64,000 nucleotides of DNA from Vibrio pomeroyi. GTDB taxonomy: Bacteria > Pseudomonadota > Gammaproteobacteria > Enterobacterales > Vibrionaceae. The stretch covers positions 2,666,001-2,730,000 of the forward strand of contig NZ_AP025506.1 of NCBI RefSeq assembly GCF_024347595.1, given 5' to 3'. This document shows positions 56,606 to 64,000 of the stretch, piece by piece (the stretch's first letter is position 1; every line of letters begins with the position of its first letter). Under the pieces are notes generated by a model. The model did not search any database. It saw only the letters and a list, made by a program, of their open reading frames with translations, and was not told where the DNA came from. The position numbers and the translations under genes are program-made.

Positions 56606-58273
56606 TTAAGCTTCAGTTTTACCCCAAGTATCACGTAGACCAACCGTACGGTTGAACACTAGCGCGTCTGCTTTAGAGTCTTTCGAATCTACGCAGAAGT
56701 AACCTGTACGTTCAAACTGGTATGCTTGCTCTGCTGCACCTTCCGCTAGGCTAGGCTCAACAAAACCGTTTAGCGTAACAAGCGACTCAGGGTTAAGCGT
56801 TGCTGCAAAGTCATCAGCTGCGGCTGGATTTGCCACAGTGAATAGACGATCGTATAGACGAATCTCAGCAGGCAGTGCTTTATCAGCAGATACCCAGTGG
56901 ATAACACCTTTCACTTTACGGCCATCAGCAGGGTTCTTACCTAGTGTTTCGTTGTCGTAAGAACAGAAGATAGTCGTAATGTTGCCTTCCGCATCTTTCT
57001 CGATACGCTCAGCTTTAATCACGTAAGCACCACGTAGACGAACTTCTTTACCTAGAACCAAACGCTTGTATTTCTTGTTTGCTTCTTCACGGAAGTCATC
57101 ACGCTCAATCCACACTTCACGAGTAAATGGTACTTCACGAGTGCCCATTTCAGGTTTGTTCGGGTGGTTAGCAACCGTTAGTGTCTCTACTTTATCCGCA
57201 TCGTAGTTTTCAATCACGATCTTAACTGGATCCAGAACGGCCATTGCACGAGGTGCATTTTCGTTTAGATCGTCACGGATACAAGACTCAAGTGAACCGA
57301 ATTCAATCATGTTCTCTTGTTTCGTCACACCGATACGCTTACAGAATTCACGGATAGACGCAGAAGTGAAACCACGACGACGTAGACCAGAGATAGTAGG
57401 CATACGTGGGTCATCCCAACCTTGAACTAGGTTTTCAACCACAAGTTGGTTCAGCTTACGCTTAGACATCACTGTGTATTCAAGATTCAGACGGCTAAAC
57501 TCGTACTGACGAGGTTGGCAATCGATCGTGATGTTATCTAGAACCCAATCGTACAAACGACGGTTGTCTTGGAATTCAAGCGTACATATAGAGTGCGTAA
57601 TACCTTCTAACGCATCAGAGATACAGTGAGTAAAGTCGTACATTGGGTAAATGCACCACTTGTCACCCGTCTGATGGTGGTGAGCAAAACGAACACGGTA
57701 GATAACAGGATCGCGCATCACCATGAATGAAGAGCTCATGTCGATCTTAGCACGTAGACACGCTTTACCTTCTTCAAAGCCACCATCACGCATTTTTTCA
57801 AATAACGCTAGGTTCTCTTCTGGGCTACGGTCACGGTACGGGCTCGCTTTACCTGGCTCTTTTAGCGTGCCACGGTATTCACGGATCTGCTCAGGACTTA
57901 GCTCGTCAACGTACGCTAAGCCTTTATTAATTAATTCCACAGCATAAGCGTAAAGCGTATCGAAGTAGTTTGATGAGTAACAAATGTCACCAGACCATTC
58001 AAAGCCTAACCAGCTTACATCATTCTTAATTGACTCAACGTATTCAACGTCTTCTTTTTCAGGGTTTGTATCATCGAAACGAAGATTACATTGTCCCTGG
58101 TAGTCCTGAGCAATACCAAAATTCAAGCAAATAGATTTAGCGTGACCAATGTGCAGGTAGCCGTTCGGCTCCGGCGGGAAACGAGTATGCACGCTACTGT
58201 GTGTACCATCCGCTAAATCTTTATCGATAATTTGGCGAATGAAATTCGATGGACGAGCCTCAGCTTCACTCAT
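56606..58273 (-). CDS. glnS: Glutaminyl-tRNA synthetase
   Basis: GlnS charges tRNA-Gln directly. It is a class I synthetase of 555 residues. The HIGH motif is in [22 protein letters not shown] (about 32-53) and the KMSKS equivalent in [14 protein letters not shown] near 264-277. The C-terminal half forms the two anticodon-binding beta barrels. Single gene; nagE lies upstream on the same strand with its own terminator. Confidence 0.98.
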   Translation of the reverse strand: MSEAEARPSNFIRQIIDKDLADGTHSSVHTRFPPEPNGYLHIGHAKSICLNFGIAQDYQGQCNLRFDDTNPEKEDVEYVESIKNDVSWLGFEWSGDICYSSNYFDTLYAYAVELINKGLAYVDELSPEQIREYRGTLKEPGKASPYRDRSPEENLALFEKMRDGGFEEGKACLRAKIDMSSSFMVMRDPVIYRVRFAHHHQTGDKWCIYPMYDFTHCISDALEGITHSICTLEFQDNRRLYDWVLDNITIDCQPRQYEFSRLNLEYTVMSKRKLNQLVVENLVQGWDDPRMPTISGLRRRGFTSASIREFCKRIGVTKQENMIEFGSLESCIRDDLNENAPRAMAVLDPVKIVIENYDADKVETLTVANHPNKPEMGTREVPFTREVWIERDDFREEANKKYKRLVLGKEVRLRGAYVIKAERIEKDAEGNITTIFCSYDNETLGKNPADGRKVKGVIHWVSADKALPAEIRLYDRLFTVANPAAADDFAATLNPESLVTLNGFVEPSLAEGAAEQAYQFERTGYFCVDSKDSKADALVFNRTVGLRDTWGKTEA

Positions 58274-58575
58274 CTATAGCACCTCTATGTATTTAGTATT
58301 GTCAGAGAAAGTTATCTTTCATCTCCAAGAAAACGGGCGCTTATAGCGCAAGTCAAAGATAGAAAGATCATTGTTGCTAATCATCCACAATTCTTCGCCT
58401 TTGCACAATAAGAACCGTCCGTTAATTGCGATTATTTCTGCTATTCGATGAAGAATAGAACGAACCGTGTTCGCTGGCCTTAAACGGCAGTCACAAAAAA
58501 GCCTCCCATGTGGGAGGCTTTCAATTTGAAACTTACTTAAGAGTAACTTTACGTCTTAGTTAAGTACTTCCCTTA
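58274..58575. other. Gap between nagE and glnS, with the nagE terminator
   Basis: No gene is visible. At 58495-58521 a perfect 11-bp hairpin (AAAGCCTCCCA/TGGGAGGCTTT) preceded by A-run on the plus strand forms a minus-strand terminator for nagE. The remainder should carry the glnS promoter. Confidence 0.7.
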
Positions 58576-60135
58576 CTATGGAAGTTTTACATCAGATAGG
58601 TCTTCACCTGCACCGATAGCTTTCATTTCGCCAGCTACGATTTCAGCTAGTGGGCCTAGGATAACCTGTAGGTTGTTTTCACCTAGTTTAACCACACCTT
58701 TAGCACCTAGTTTCTTAAGAACAACTTCATCTGCAACAGAGCGGTCTTTAAGAGTTAGACGTAGACGAGTGATACAAGCGTCGATTGAAGTTAGGTTGTC
58801 GTGACCACCTAGAGCTTTCAGGTATTGACGTGCAAGGTCGCCTTTTGGAGCTTCACCAGCAGGAGCTGCAGCAGCTTCGTCATCATCTTCACGACCTGGC
58901 GATTTCAGGTTGAAAGCGCGGATTGCGAAAGAGAAAGTGAAGAAGTATAGAGCACCGAAGCCTAGACCGATTAGTAGTAGTACGAATGGTTTAGTTGCTA
59001 GACCCCAGTTCAATACGAAGTCGATTAGACCAGCAGAGAAACCGAAACCGTGCAGAGTACCAAACATGTTAGCAACAACTAGAGACAGACCAGTGAATAC
59101 AGCGTGCATTGCGTATAGAGCAGGAGCTAGGAATACGAACATGAATTCTAGCGGCTCTGTGATACCTGTTAGGAATGAACAGAATGCTACTGAGAATAGT
59201 GCGCCACCAACTTGGCTGCGTTTTTCAGCAGGAGCTGCTAGGTACATTGCAAGTGCAGCACCTGGTAGACCGAACATCATTACTGGGAAGAAACCGTTCA
59301 TGAATACGCCAGCGCCTTTATCGCCACCGAAGAAACGGTGTAGGTCGCCAGATTTAACAGTTTCAGTCACTTCTTTAACTACAGTAGTAATTTCTGGAGT
59401 TACAGAGTTAGCGAATGTGAATGTGTGCTCTTGACCAACAACTAGAGTTTTAGCTAGTGATGGGTCAACACAAAGTTGAGTGATGTTAGCGAATGCGCCT
59501 TGACCAGCAACGATGATTTCTTGACATGTACCCATACCGAACCAGAAGTATGAGTTCAATACGTGGTGTAGACCTACAGGGATAAGTGCACGGTTAAGAG
59601 TACCGTAAACGAATTGACCGATAGCGCCAGACGTTGATACTGCGTGAGCCAGTGCGTCTAGACCAGATTGAACACCAGGCCAAACCACACCAGACACAGC
59701 ACCTGCAACAAGTGCAAATAGACCGGCCATGATAGGTACTAAACGTTTACCCGCGAAGAATGCCAGCCACTCAGGAAGGCGTGTAGCGTGGAAAGCGTTG
59801 TAAGAGTGACCTGCGATGATACCTGCGAAGATACCGCCGAAGAATGACATGTTAACGTCTGCGTTAATTGTCGTTGCTGTAGCTGTTAATACGAAGTAAG
59901 CAACTGCACCAGCAAGACCTGCTGCGCCGTTACCGTCTTTAGAAAGACCAATCGCGATACCTAGACCAAATAGCAATGGTAGGTTACCGAAGATAGCACC
60001 ACCAGCTTGCGCCATAAATGGAATATCAAGTAGATCGCCTTGACCTAAACGTAATAGAAGCGCCGCAATCGGAAGCGTTGCGATAGGTAGCATTAATGCC
60101 TTACCCAGCTTCTGTGCATATCCTAGAATATTCAC
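58576..60135 (-). CDS. nagE: PTS N-acetylglucosamine transporter, EIICB component
   Basis: The protein imports GlcNAc and phosphorylates it to GlcNAc-6-P. The 519 residues comprise a membrane IIC domain (about 1-400; PIATLPIAALLLRLGQGD, GLHHVLNSYFWF and FLTGITEPLEFMFVF are glucose-family landmarks) and a C-terminal IIB domain with the phosphocysteine in IDACITRLRLTL. No IIA domain is present, unlike E. coli NagE, so phosphate should come from a separate glucose-type IIA (Crr). Divergent from nagA-nagC. Confidence 0.94.
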   Translation of the reverse strand: MNILGYAQKLGKALMLPIATLPIAALLLRLGQGDLLDIPFMAQAGGAIFGNLPLLFGLGIAIGLSKDGNGAAGLAGAVAYFVLTATATTINADVNMSFFGGIFAGIIAGHSYNAFHATRLPEWLAFFAGKRLVPIMAGLFALVAGAVSGVVWPGVQSGLDALAHAVSTSGAIGQFVYGTLNRALIPVGLHHVLNSYFWFGMGTCQEIIVAGQGAFANITQLCVDPSLAKTLVVGQEHTFTFANSVTPEITTVVKEVTETVKSGDLHRFFGGDKGAGVFMNGFFPVMMFGLPGAALAMYLAAPAEKRSQVGGALFSVAFCSFLTGITEPLEFMFVFLAPALYAMHAVFTGLSLVVANMFGTLHGFGFSAGLIDFVLNWGLATKPFVLLLIGLGFGALYFFTFSFAIRAFNLKSPGREDDDEAAAAPAGEAPKGDLARQYLKALGGHDNLTSIDACITRLRLTLKDRSVADEVVLKKLGAKGVVKLGENNLQVILGPLAEIVAGEMKAIGAGEDLSDVKLP

Positions 60136-60611
60136 CAGTTGTTTCCCCCTATAGGATTTTTTAGAATTCGTTTGAGAAACTTATTTTAGTCGCTCAATTT
60201 AGTCCTATTCAGTGTATTCAATTAATTTTGCTCCGCAAATTAAAACCTTACCATTTGTGATCGTAATCACCAGTTTTTACCAAATCCAGAGGTTTTTGCT
60301 AGCGAGATCATAAAACTTATTTTATCATTCAAAAAAATGAACATTTATAGATAAAATCTAGATCTAATGTTTGGGCTAACAACGGGTTATTTGAGGCAAG
60401 CAATGCCAGATAAAACACTGATAACACTTGGCCTAAACTTATAAATAAAATGAATTGTTCACATATTTTTCAAACACTTAAAATCGCTTCCCATTTTGAA
60501 GCCGTTTGCCCATAAAAGATAAATCGTTACGTAAATGATGCTCGCAAACTAAGTACCCATTTAGGTAACGAAGAATTTTTAAAGATCTCACGAAATAAGG
60601 ATTAGCTGACT
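60136..60611. promoter_or_regulatory. nagE/nagA divergent control region
   Basis: 476 bp without genes, A/T-rich. It contains one strong CRP match (listed separately) and several A/T-rich imperfect palindromes that could be NagC operators, for example TTATTTTATCATTCAAAAAA near 60318. I cannot score these by eye with confidence. Confidence 0.5.
60256..60271. promoter_or_regulatory. CRP site in the nagE/nagA region
   Basis: TGTGATCGTAATCACC matches TGTGA-N6-TCACA at 9 of 10 specified positions. It lies about 120 bp upstream of the nagE start and 340 bp upstream of nagA, a suitable distance for cAMP-CRP activation of nagE. Confidence 0.75.
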
Positions 60612-61748
60612 ATGTACGCGCTAAGTAACTGTAAAATTTACACTGGTAGTGATGTTCTGACCGATCATGCTGTAGTAATCGAAAACGAACTGATCAAAAA
60701 AGTCTGCCCTATATCTGAATTGCCAGAAGGAATTGAGGTTCGCAACCTAGACGGAGCAAACCTAAGCCCAGGTTTCATTGACCTACAACTGAATGGTTGT
60801 GGTGGTGTAATGCTGAACGATGAGATCACTGCAAACACTATGCAGATCATGCACAAAGCAAACCTGAAATCAGGCTGTACTAGCTTCCTGCCTACGCTTA
60901 TCACCTCTTCAGACGAAGATATGCGTGCAGTTATCACGGCAGCTCGTGAATACCACAATCAGTACCAAAACCAGTCTTTAGGTCTTCACCTTGAAGGTCC
61001 GTACCTAAACGTTGCGAAAAAAGGCATTCACAGCGTCGATCACATTCGTAAATCTGATAACGAGATGATTGAGCTTATCTGTGAAAACAGCGACCTTGTT
61101 GCAAAAGTAACTTTGGCGCCTGAACTTAACGATCCTGAACACATTGAACGTCTTCAGAAAGCGGGCGTGGTGGTTTCTATTGGCCACACCAACGCAACTT
61201 ATGCAGAAGCACGTCAAGGTTTTGAATCTGGTATTACTTTCGCGACTCACCTATTCAATGCAATGACACCTATGGTTGGCCGCGAGCCAGGCGTTGTTGG
61301 CGCGATTTACGATACACCAGAAGTATACGCAGGTATCATCGCCGATGGCTTCCACGTTGATTACGCAAACATTCGAATTGCGCACAAAATCAAGGGAGAA
61401 AAGCTCGTATTAGTGACGGACGCCACAGCTCCTGCAGGTGCTGACATGGAATACTTTATTTTTGTCGGTAAGAAAGTATATTACCGGGATGGTAAGTGTG
61501 TTGATGAAAACGGCACACTGGGCGGCTCAGCTCTGACTATGATTGAAGCAGTTCAGAATACAGTTGAGCACGCTGGTATCGCTTTAGACGAAGCTCTTCG
61601 CATGGCTACGCTATACCCAGCTACGGCTATCGGTGTAGAAAGCAAGCTAGGTCGAATCAAAAAAGGCATGGTTGCAAACCTAGCTGTATTTGACCGAGAC
61701 TTTAACGTTAAAGCGACTGTTGTTAATGGACAATACGAGCACAATTAA
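60612..61748 (+). CDS. nagA: N-acetylglucosamine-6-phosphate deacetylase
   Basis: NagA deacetylates GlcNAc-6-P to GlcN-6-P and acetate. The amidohydrolase-fold protein of 378 residues has [14 protein letters not shown] near 52-65, the metal-binding Glu in HLEGPYLN, His in [13 protein letters not shown] and FATHLFNAM, and the catalytic Asp in [10 protein letters not shown]. nagC follows after 2 bp, so the two are one operon. nagB is not beside them. Confidence 0.97.
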   Translation: MYALSNCKIYTGSDVLTDHAVVIENELIKKVCPISELPEGIEVRNLDGANLSPGFIDLQLNGCGGVMLNDEITANTMQIMHKANLKSGCTSFLPTLITSSDEDMRAVITAAREYHNQYQNQSLGLHLEGPYLNVAKKGIHSVDHIRKSDNEMIELICENSDLVAKVTLAPELNDPEHIERLQKAGVVVSIGHTNATYAEARQGFESGITFATHLFNAMTPMVGREPGVVGAIYDTPEVYAGIIADGFHVDYANIRIAHKIKGEKLVLVTDATAPAGADMEYFIFVGKKVYYRDGKCVDENGTLGGSALTMIEAVQNTVEHAGIALDEALRMATLYPATAIGVESKLGRIKKGMVANLAVFDRDFNVKATVVNGQYEHN

Positions 61749-61750
61749 GT

Positions 61751-62965
61751 ATGAATGGCGGACAAATAGGTAACGTAGACTTAGTTAAACAACTAAACAG
61801 TGCGGCGGTATACCGACTAATAGACCAACAAGGGCCTATCAGTCGTATACAAGTGGCTGATGTAAGCCAACTCGCACCGGCAAGTGTTACAAAAATTACC
61901 CGCCAACTTTTAGAGCGCGGCCTAATCAAAGAGGTTGCGCAGCAAGCGTCTACTGGCGGTAGACGCGCTATCTCCCTAACCACAGAAGTGGAACCTTTTC
62001 ATTCTGTCGCAGTGCGCTTAGGCCGAGACTATATTCAAATAAGCCTTCATGACCTTGGCGGTCGTGAACTGGCTTTCCAACAGCAAGACCTGAATTATTC
62101 AGACCAATCAGACCTTACCCAAGGCTTGGTTAATAATTTGAAGGCTTTCATTGCTGAGCACCAACCAAAGATCGATCAGCTGATTGCTATTGGCGTTACT
62201 CTTCCAGGCTTGGTTAACCCAACGACTGGTGTTGTTGAGTACATGCCAAACACAGACATCGATAACCTAGCTTTAAGCGACATTATTCGCGACACATTCC
62301 ATGTCGCTTGTTTTGTGGGTAACGATGTTCGCGGAATGGCGCTTGCTGAACACTACTTCGGCGCAAGTAAAGACAGCCAAGACTCTATTTTAGTGAGTGT
62401 TCACCGTGGTACCGGCGCAGGTATTATCGTGAATGGTCAGGTTTTCTTAGGTCACAACCGCAACGTAGGTGAGATTGGTCACATCCAAATCGATCCGCTA
62501 GGCGAGCAATGCCAATGCGGTAACTTCGGTTGTCTTGAAACCGTAGCAGCAAACCCGGCTATCGTTGAACGAGTTCAAAAGTTGATTAAACAAGGCTATG
62601 AGTCTTCTTTAACAGAGCTTGACCGTATTACGATTCAAGATGTGTGTGACCATGCAATCAATGGTGACGAACTGGCGAAACAAAGCTTAGTTCGAGTAGG
62701 AAACCAATTAGGTAAGGCGATCGCTATGACGATTAACTTATTTAACCCTCAAAAAGTTATCATCGCGGGTGATATTACGAAGGCACAAGAGATTGTTTTC
62801 CCTGCAATTAAGCGCAATGTAGAGAATCAGTCGTTAACGACTTTCCATAGCGGCCTGCCTATTGTAGCATCACAGATCGATAAACATCCTACGATGGGAG
62901 CTTTTGCCATGATTAAGCGCGCCATGCTCAACGGTGTGTTGCTGCAGAAGCTTCTCGAAGATTAA
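61751..62965 (+). CDS. nagC: N-acetylglucosamine repressor NagC (ROK family)
   Basis: NagC represses GlcNAc/chitin genes until it binds GlcNAc-6-P. The 404 residues have an N-terminal winged HTH (GPISRIQVADVSQLAPASVTKITRQLLERGLI, about 27-58), then the ROK sugar-binding fold: LPGLVNPTTGVVEYMPN, VGNDVRGMALAEHYFG, and the zinc motif GEQCQCGNFGCLE near 252-264. It would bind GlcNAc-6-P made by NagE and consumed by NagA. Confidence 0.95.
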   Translation: MNGGQIGNVDLVKQLNSAAVYRLIDQQGPISRIQVADVSQLAPASVTKITRQLLERGLIKEVAQQASTGGRRAISLTTEVEPFHSVAVRLGRDYIQISLHDLGGRELAFQQQDLNYSDQSDLTQGLVNNLKAFIAEHQPKIDQLIAIGVTLPGLVNPTTGVVEYMPNTDIDNLALSDIIRDTFHVACFVGNDVRGMALAEHYFGASKDSQDSILVSVHRGTGAGIIVNGQVFLGHNRNVGEIGHIQIDPLGEQCQCGNFGCLETVAANPAIVERVQKLIKQGYESSLTELDRITIQDVCDHAINGDELAKQSLVRVGNQLGKAIAMTINLFNPQKVIIAGDITKAQEIVFPAIKRNVENQSLTTFHSGLPIVASQIDKHPTMGAFAMIKRAMLNGVLLQKLLED

Positions 62966-62988
62966 AGAAAAATAATTCTGATTTTCCG

Positions 62989-63023
62989 CGGGCCGTGTTT
63001 GTATAAACACGGCCCGTTTTTTT
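62989..63023 (+). terminator. Terminator after nagC
   Basis: CGGGCCGTGTTT pairs perfectly with AAACACGGCCCG around GTAT, followed by T7. Confidence 0.95.
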
Positions 63024-63049
63024 AAGCTAGGGAACTACAACAACAAGTT

Positions 63050-64000
63050 ATGGAACTTATATTAATATCCACTGCGTTTATCGCAGGATTTATTGCTTTA
63101 AAGTGTCACCTTCCCCCATTAGTTGGTTTTTTGGTTGCAGGCTTTGGGCTTTTTGCCTTTGGCTTTGAAACCAACGACACCATCATTACTTTAGCTGACC
63201 TTGGTGTCACACTGCTTCTATTTACTATCGGCTTAAAACTCGACATCAAAACCCTACTCTCTAAAGAGATCTGGGCTGGCGCGACAATCCACAACCTTTT
63301 GTCCACTCTGTTTTTCGCCGCCGCCCTGTTTGGTTTTAAGTTCTTAGGCATTTCATCGTTGGCCGCCATGTCGGTAGAACAGATCGTTCTGCTCGGTTTT
63401 GCTCTTTCCTTCTCAAGTACGGTATTTGCGGTTAAGACTCTGCAAGAGAAAGGTGAGATGAATGCGACTTACGGAACGTTGGCGATTGGTATCTTGGTCA
63501 TGCAGGATATCTTTGCCGTCGTATTCCTAACGGCTTCTACCGGCAAAATACCTGAGTGGTATGCGATTGCTCTGTTTGCCCTGCCTTTATTACGCCCACT
63601 GTTCTACAAGGTGCTCGATTGGGTTGGTCACGGCGAGATGCTGGTTCTGTCCGGCATCTTCTTCGCATTAGTCGTCGGTGCTGGTTTATTCCATTTGGTT
63701 GGTGTGAAACCAGATCTGGGTGCTCTTGTTCTAGGTATGTTACTTGCTGGTCACCCAAAAGCCTCAGAGTTATCAAAATCGCTGTTTAATCTTAAAGAGC
63801 TTTTCCTTGTCTGTTTCTTCTTGAACATTGGTTTGTCAGAGCAACCAACCATTCAAGGCTTTATGCTTGCAATCTTGTTCTTGCTGATGCTGCCAGTGAA
63901 AGGTGTTCTCTACTTCTTGGTGCTCAACCGTTTCAAGTTCCGTGTTCGAACGTCTCTACTCGCCTCATTATCACTGTTTAACTACAGCGAATTTGGCCTC
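63050..64000 (+). CDS. Kef-type (CPA2) cation:proton antiporter, 3' truncated by window edge
   Basis: From the ATG at 63050 the frame is open for 317 codons to the end of the window. The product begins MELILISTAFIAGFIAL and is a string of about ten hydrophobic segments. CPA2/Kef landmarks are LPPLVGFLVAG near 21-31, LADLGVTLLLFTIGLKLDIK near 48-67, SFSSTVFAVKTLQEKGEMN near 118-136 and the ion-site segment LVMQDIFAVVFL. In the family it exchanges K+ or Na+ for H+. A regulatory RCK/TrkA-N domain may follow but is outside the window. Confidence 0.9.
   Translation, partial: MELILISTAFIAGFIALKCHLPPLVGFLVAGFGLFAFGFETNDTIITLADLGVTLLLFTIGLKLDIKTLLSKEIWAGATIHNLLSTLFFAAALFGFKFLGISSLAAMSVEQIVLLGFALSFSSTVFAVKTLQEKGEMNATYGTLAIGILVMQDIFAVVFLTASTGKIPEWYAIALFALPLLRPLFYKVLDWVGHGEMLVLSGIFFALVVGAGLFHLVGVKPDLGALVLGMLLAGHPKASELSKSLFNLKELFLVCFFLNIGLSEQPTIQGFMLAILFLLMLPVKGVLYFLVLNRFKFRVRTSLLASLSLFNYSEFGL

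Overview
The window is a stretch of core chromosome from a Vibrio (Gammaproteobacteria). The gene order minCDE / rnd-fadD-slp-tsaB-yoaA / yecM-argS / feoABC / tfoS / znuACB / sdh-suc-gltA / seqA-pgm / fldA-fur / glnS-nagE-nagAC is the familiar Vibrio arrangement, and the proteins look most like the Splendidus group. The species placement is recall and inference; no search was run. Coding density is high. I see no insertion sequences, prophage genes or CRISPR arrays.

Layout. 1-8.7 kb: the 3' end of mnmC, a flavin reductase, yfcL-epmC, a TRIC-type membrane protein, aroC, elaA, tRNA-Arg(UCU), folD and a CPA1 Na+/H+ antiporter. 8.8-12.6 kb: a NupC nucleoside transporter, a LysR regulator, a lytic transglycosylase and ycgL. 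12.9-24.7 kb: minCDE facing rnd-fadD-hydrolase-slp-hypothetical-tsaB-yoaA, then purU and yecM. 25-27.9 kb: argS, a repeat-rich gap and a HIT-family hydrolase. 28-37.7 kb: ferrous iron uptake (feoABC), the chitin-responsive competence switch (sRNA tfoR and its transmembrane activator tfoS), and zinc uptake (znuA divergent from znuCB across a Zur box). 37.8-49.1 kb: TCA cycle genes (sdhCDAB-sucABCD on the minus strand, gltA divergent). 49.4-58.3 kb: nif3-like, DUF1853, pgm, seqA, ybfF, DUF2788, fldA, DUF4442, fur and glnS. 58.5-64 kb: nagE divergent from nagA-nagC across a CRP site, then the start of a Kef-type antiporter that runs off the end.

How it fits together. The window combines metal homeostasis (Feo, Znu, Fur), central oxidative metabolism, and two pieces of the chitin/N-acetylglucosamine lifestyle: TfoS-TfoR, which in Vibrio cholerae switches on natural competence on chitin, and the nag genes, which import and deacetylate GlcNAc.

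The least ordinary sequence is intergenic. A perfect 20-copy heptanucleotide array (with three 8-bp variant units) lies between the convergent terminators of tfoR and tfoS. Shorter arrays of the same or a one-base-different heptamer lie between argS, and znuB, and their terminators. A 37-42 bp imperfect palindrome occurs at about nine places, including a 91-bp-period tandem array upstream of the HIT gene and an alternating-orientation triplet after gltA. One end of this palindrome is the same heptamer, which suggests a common origin.
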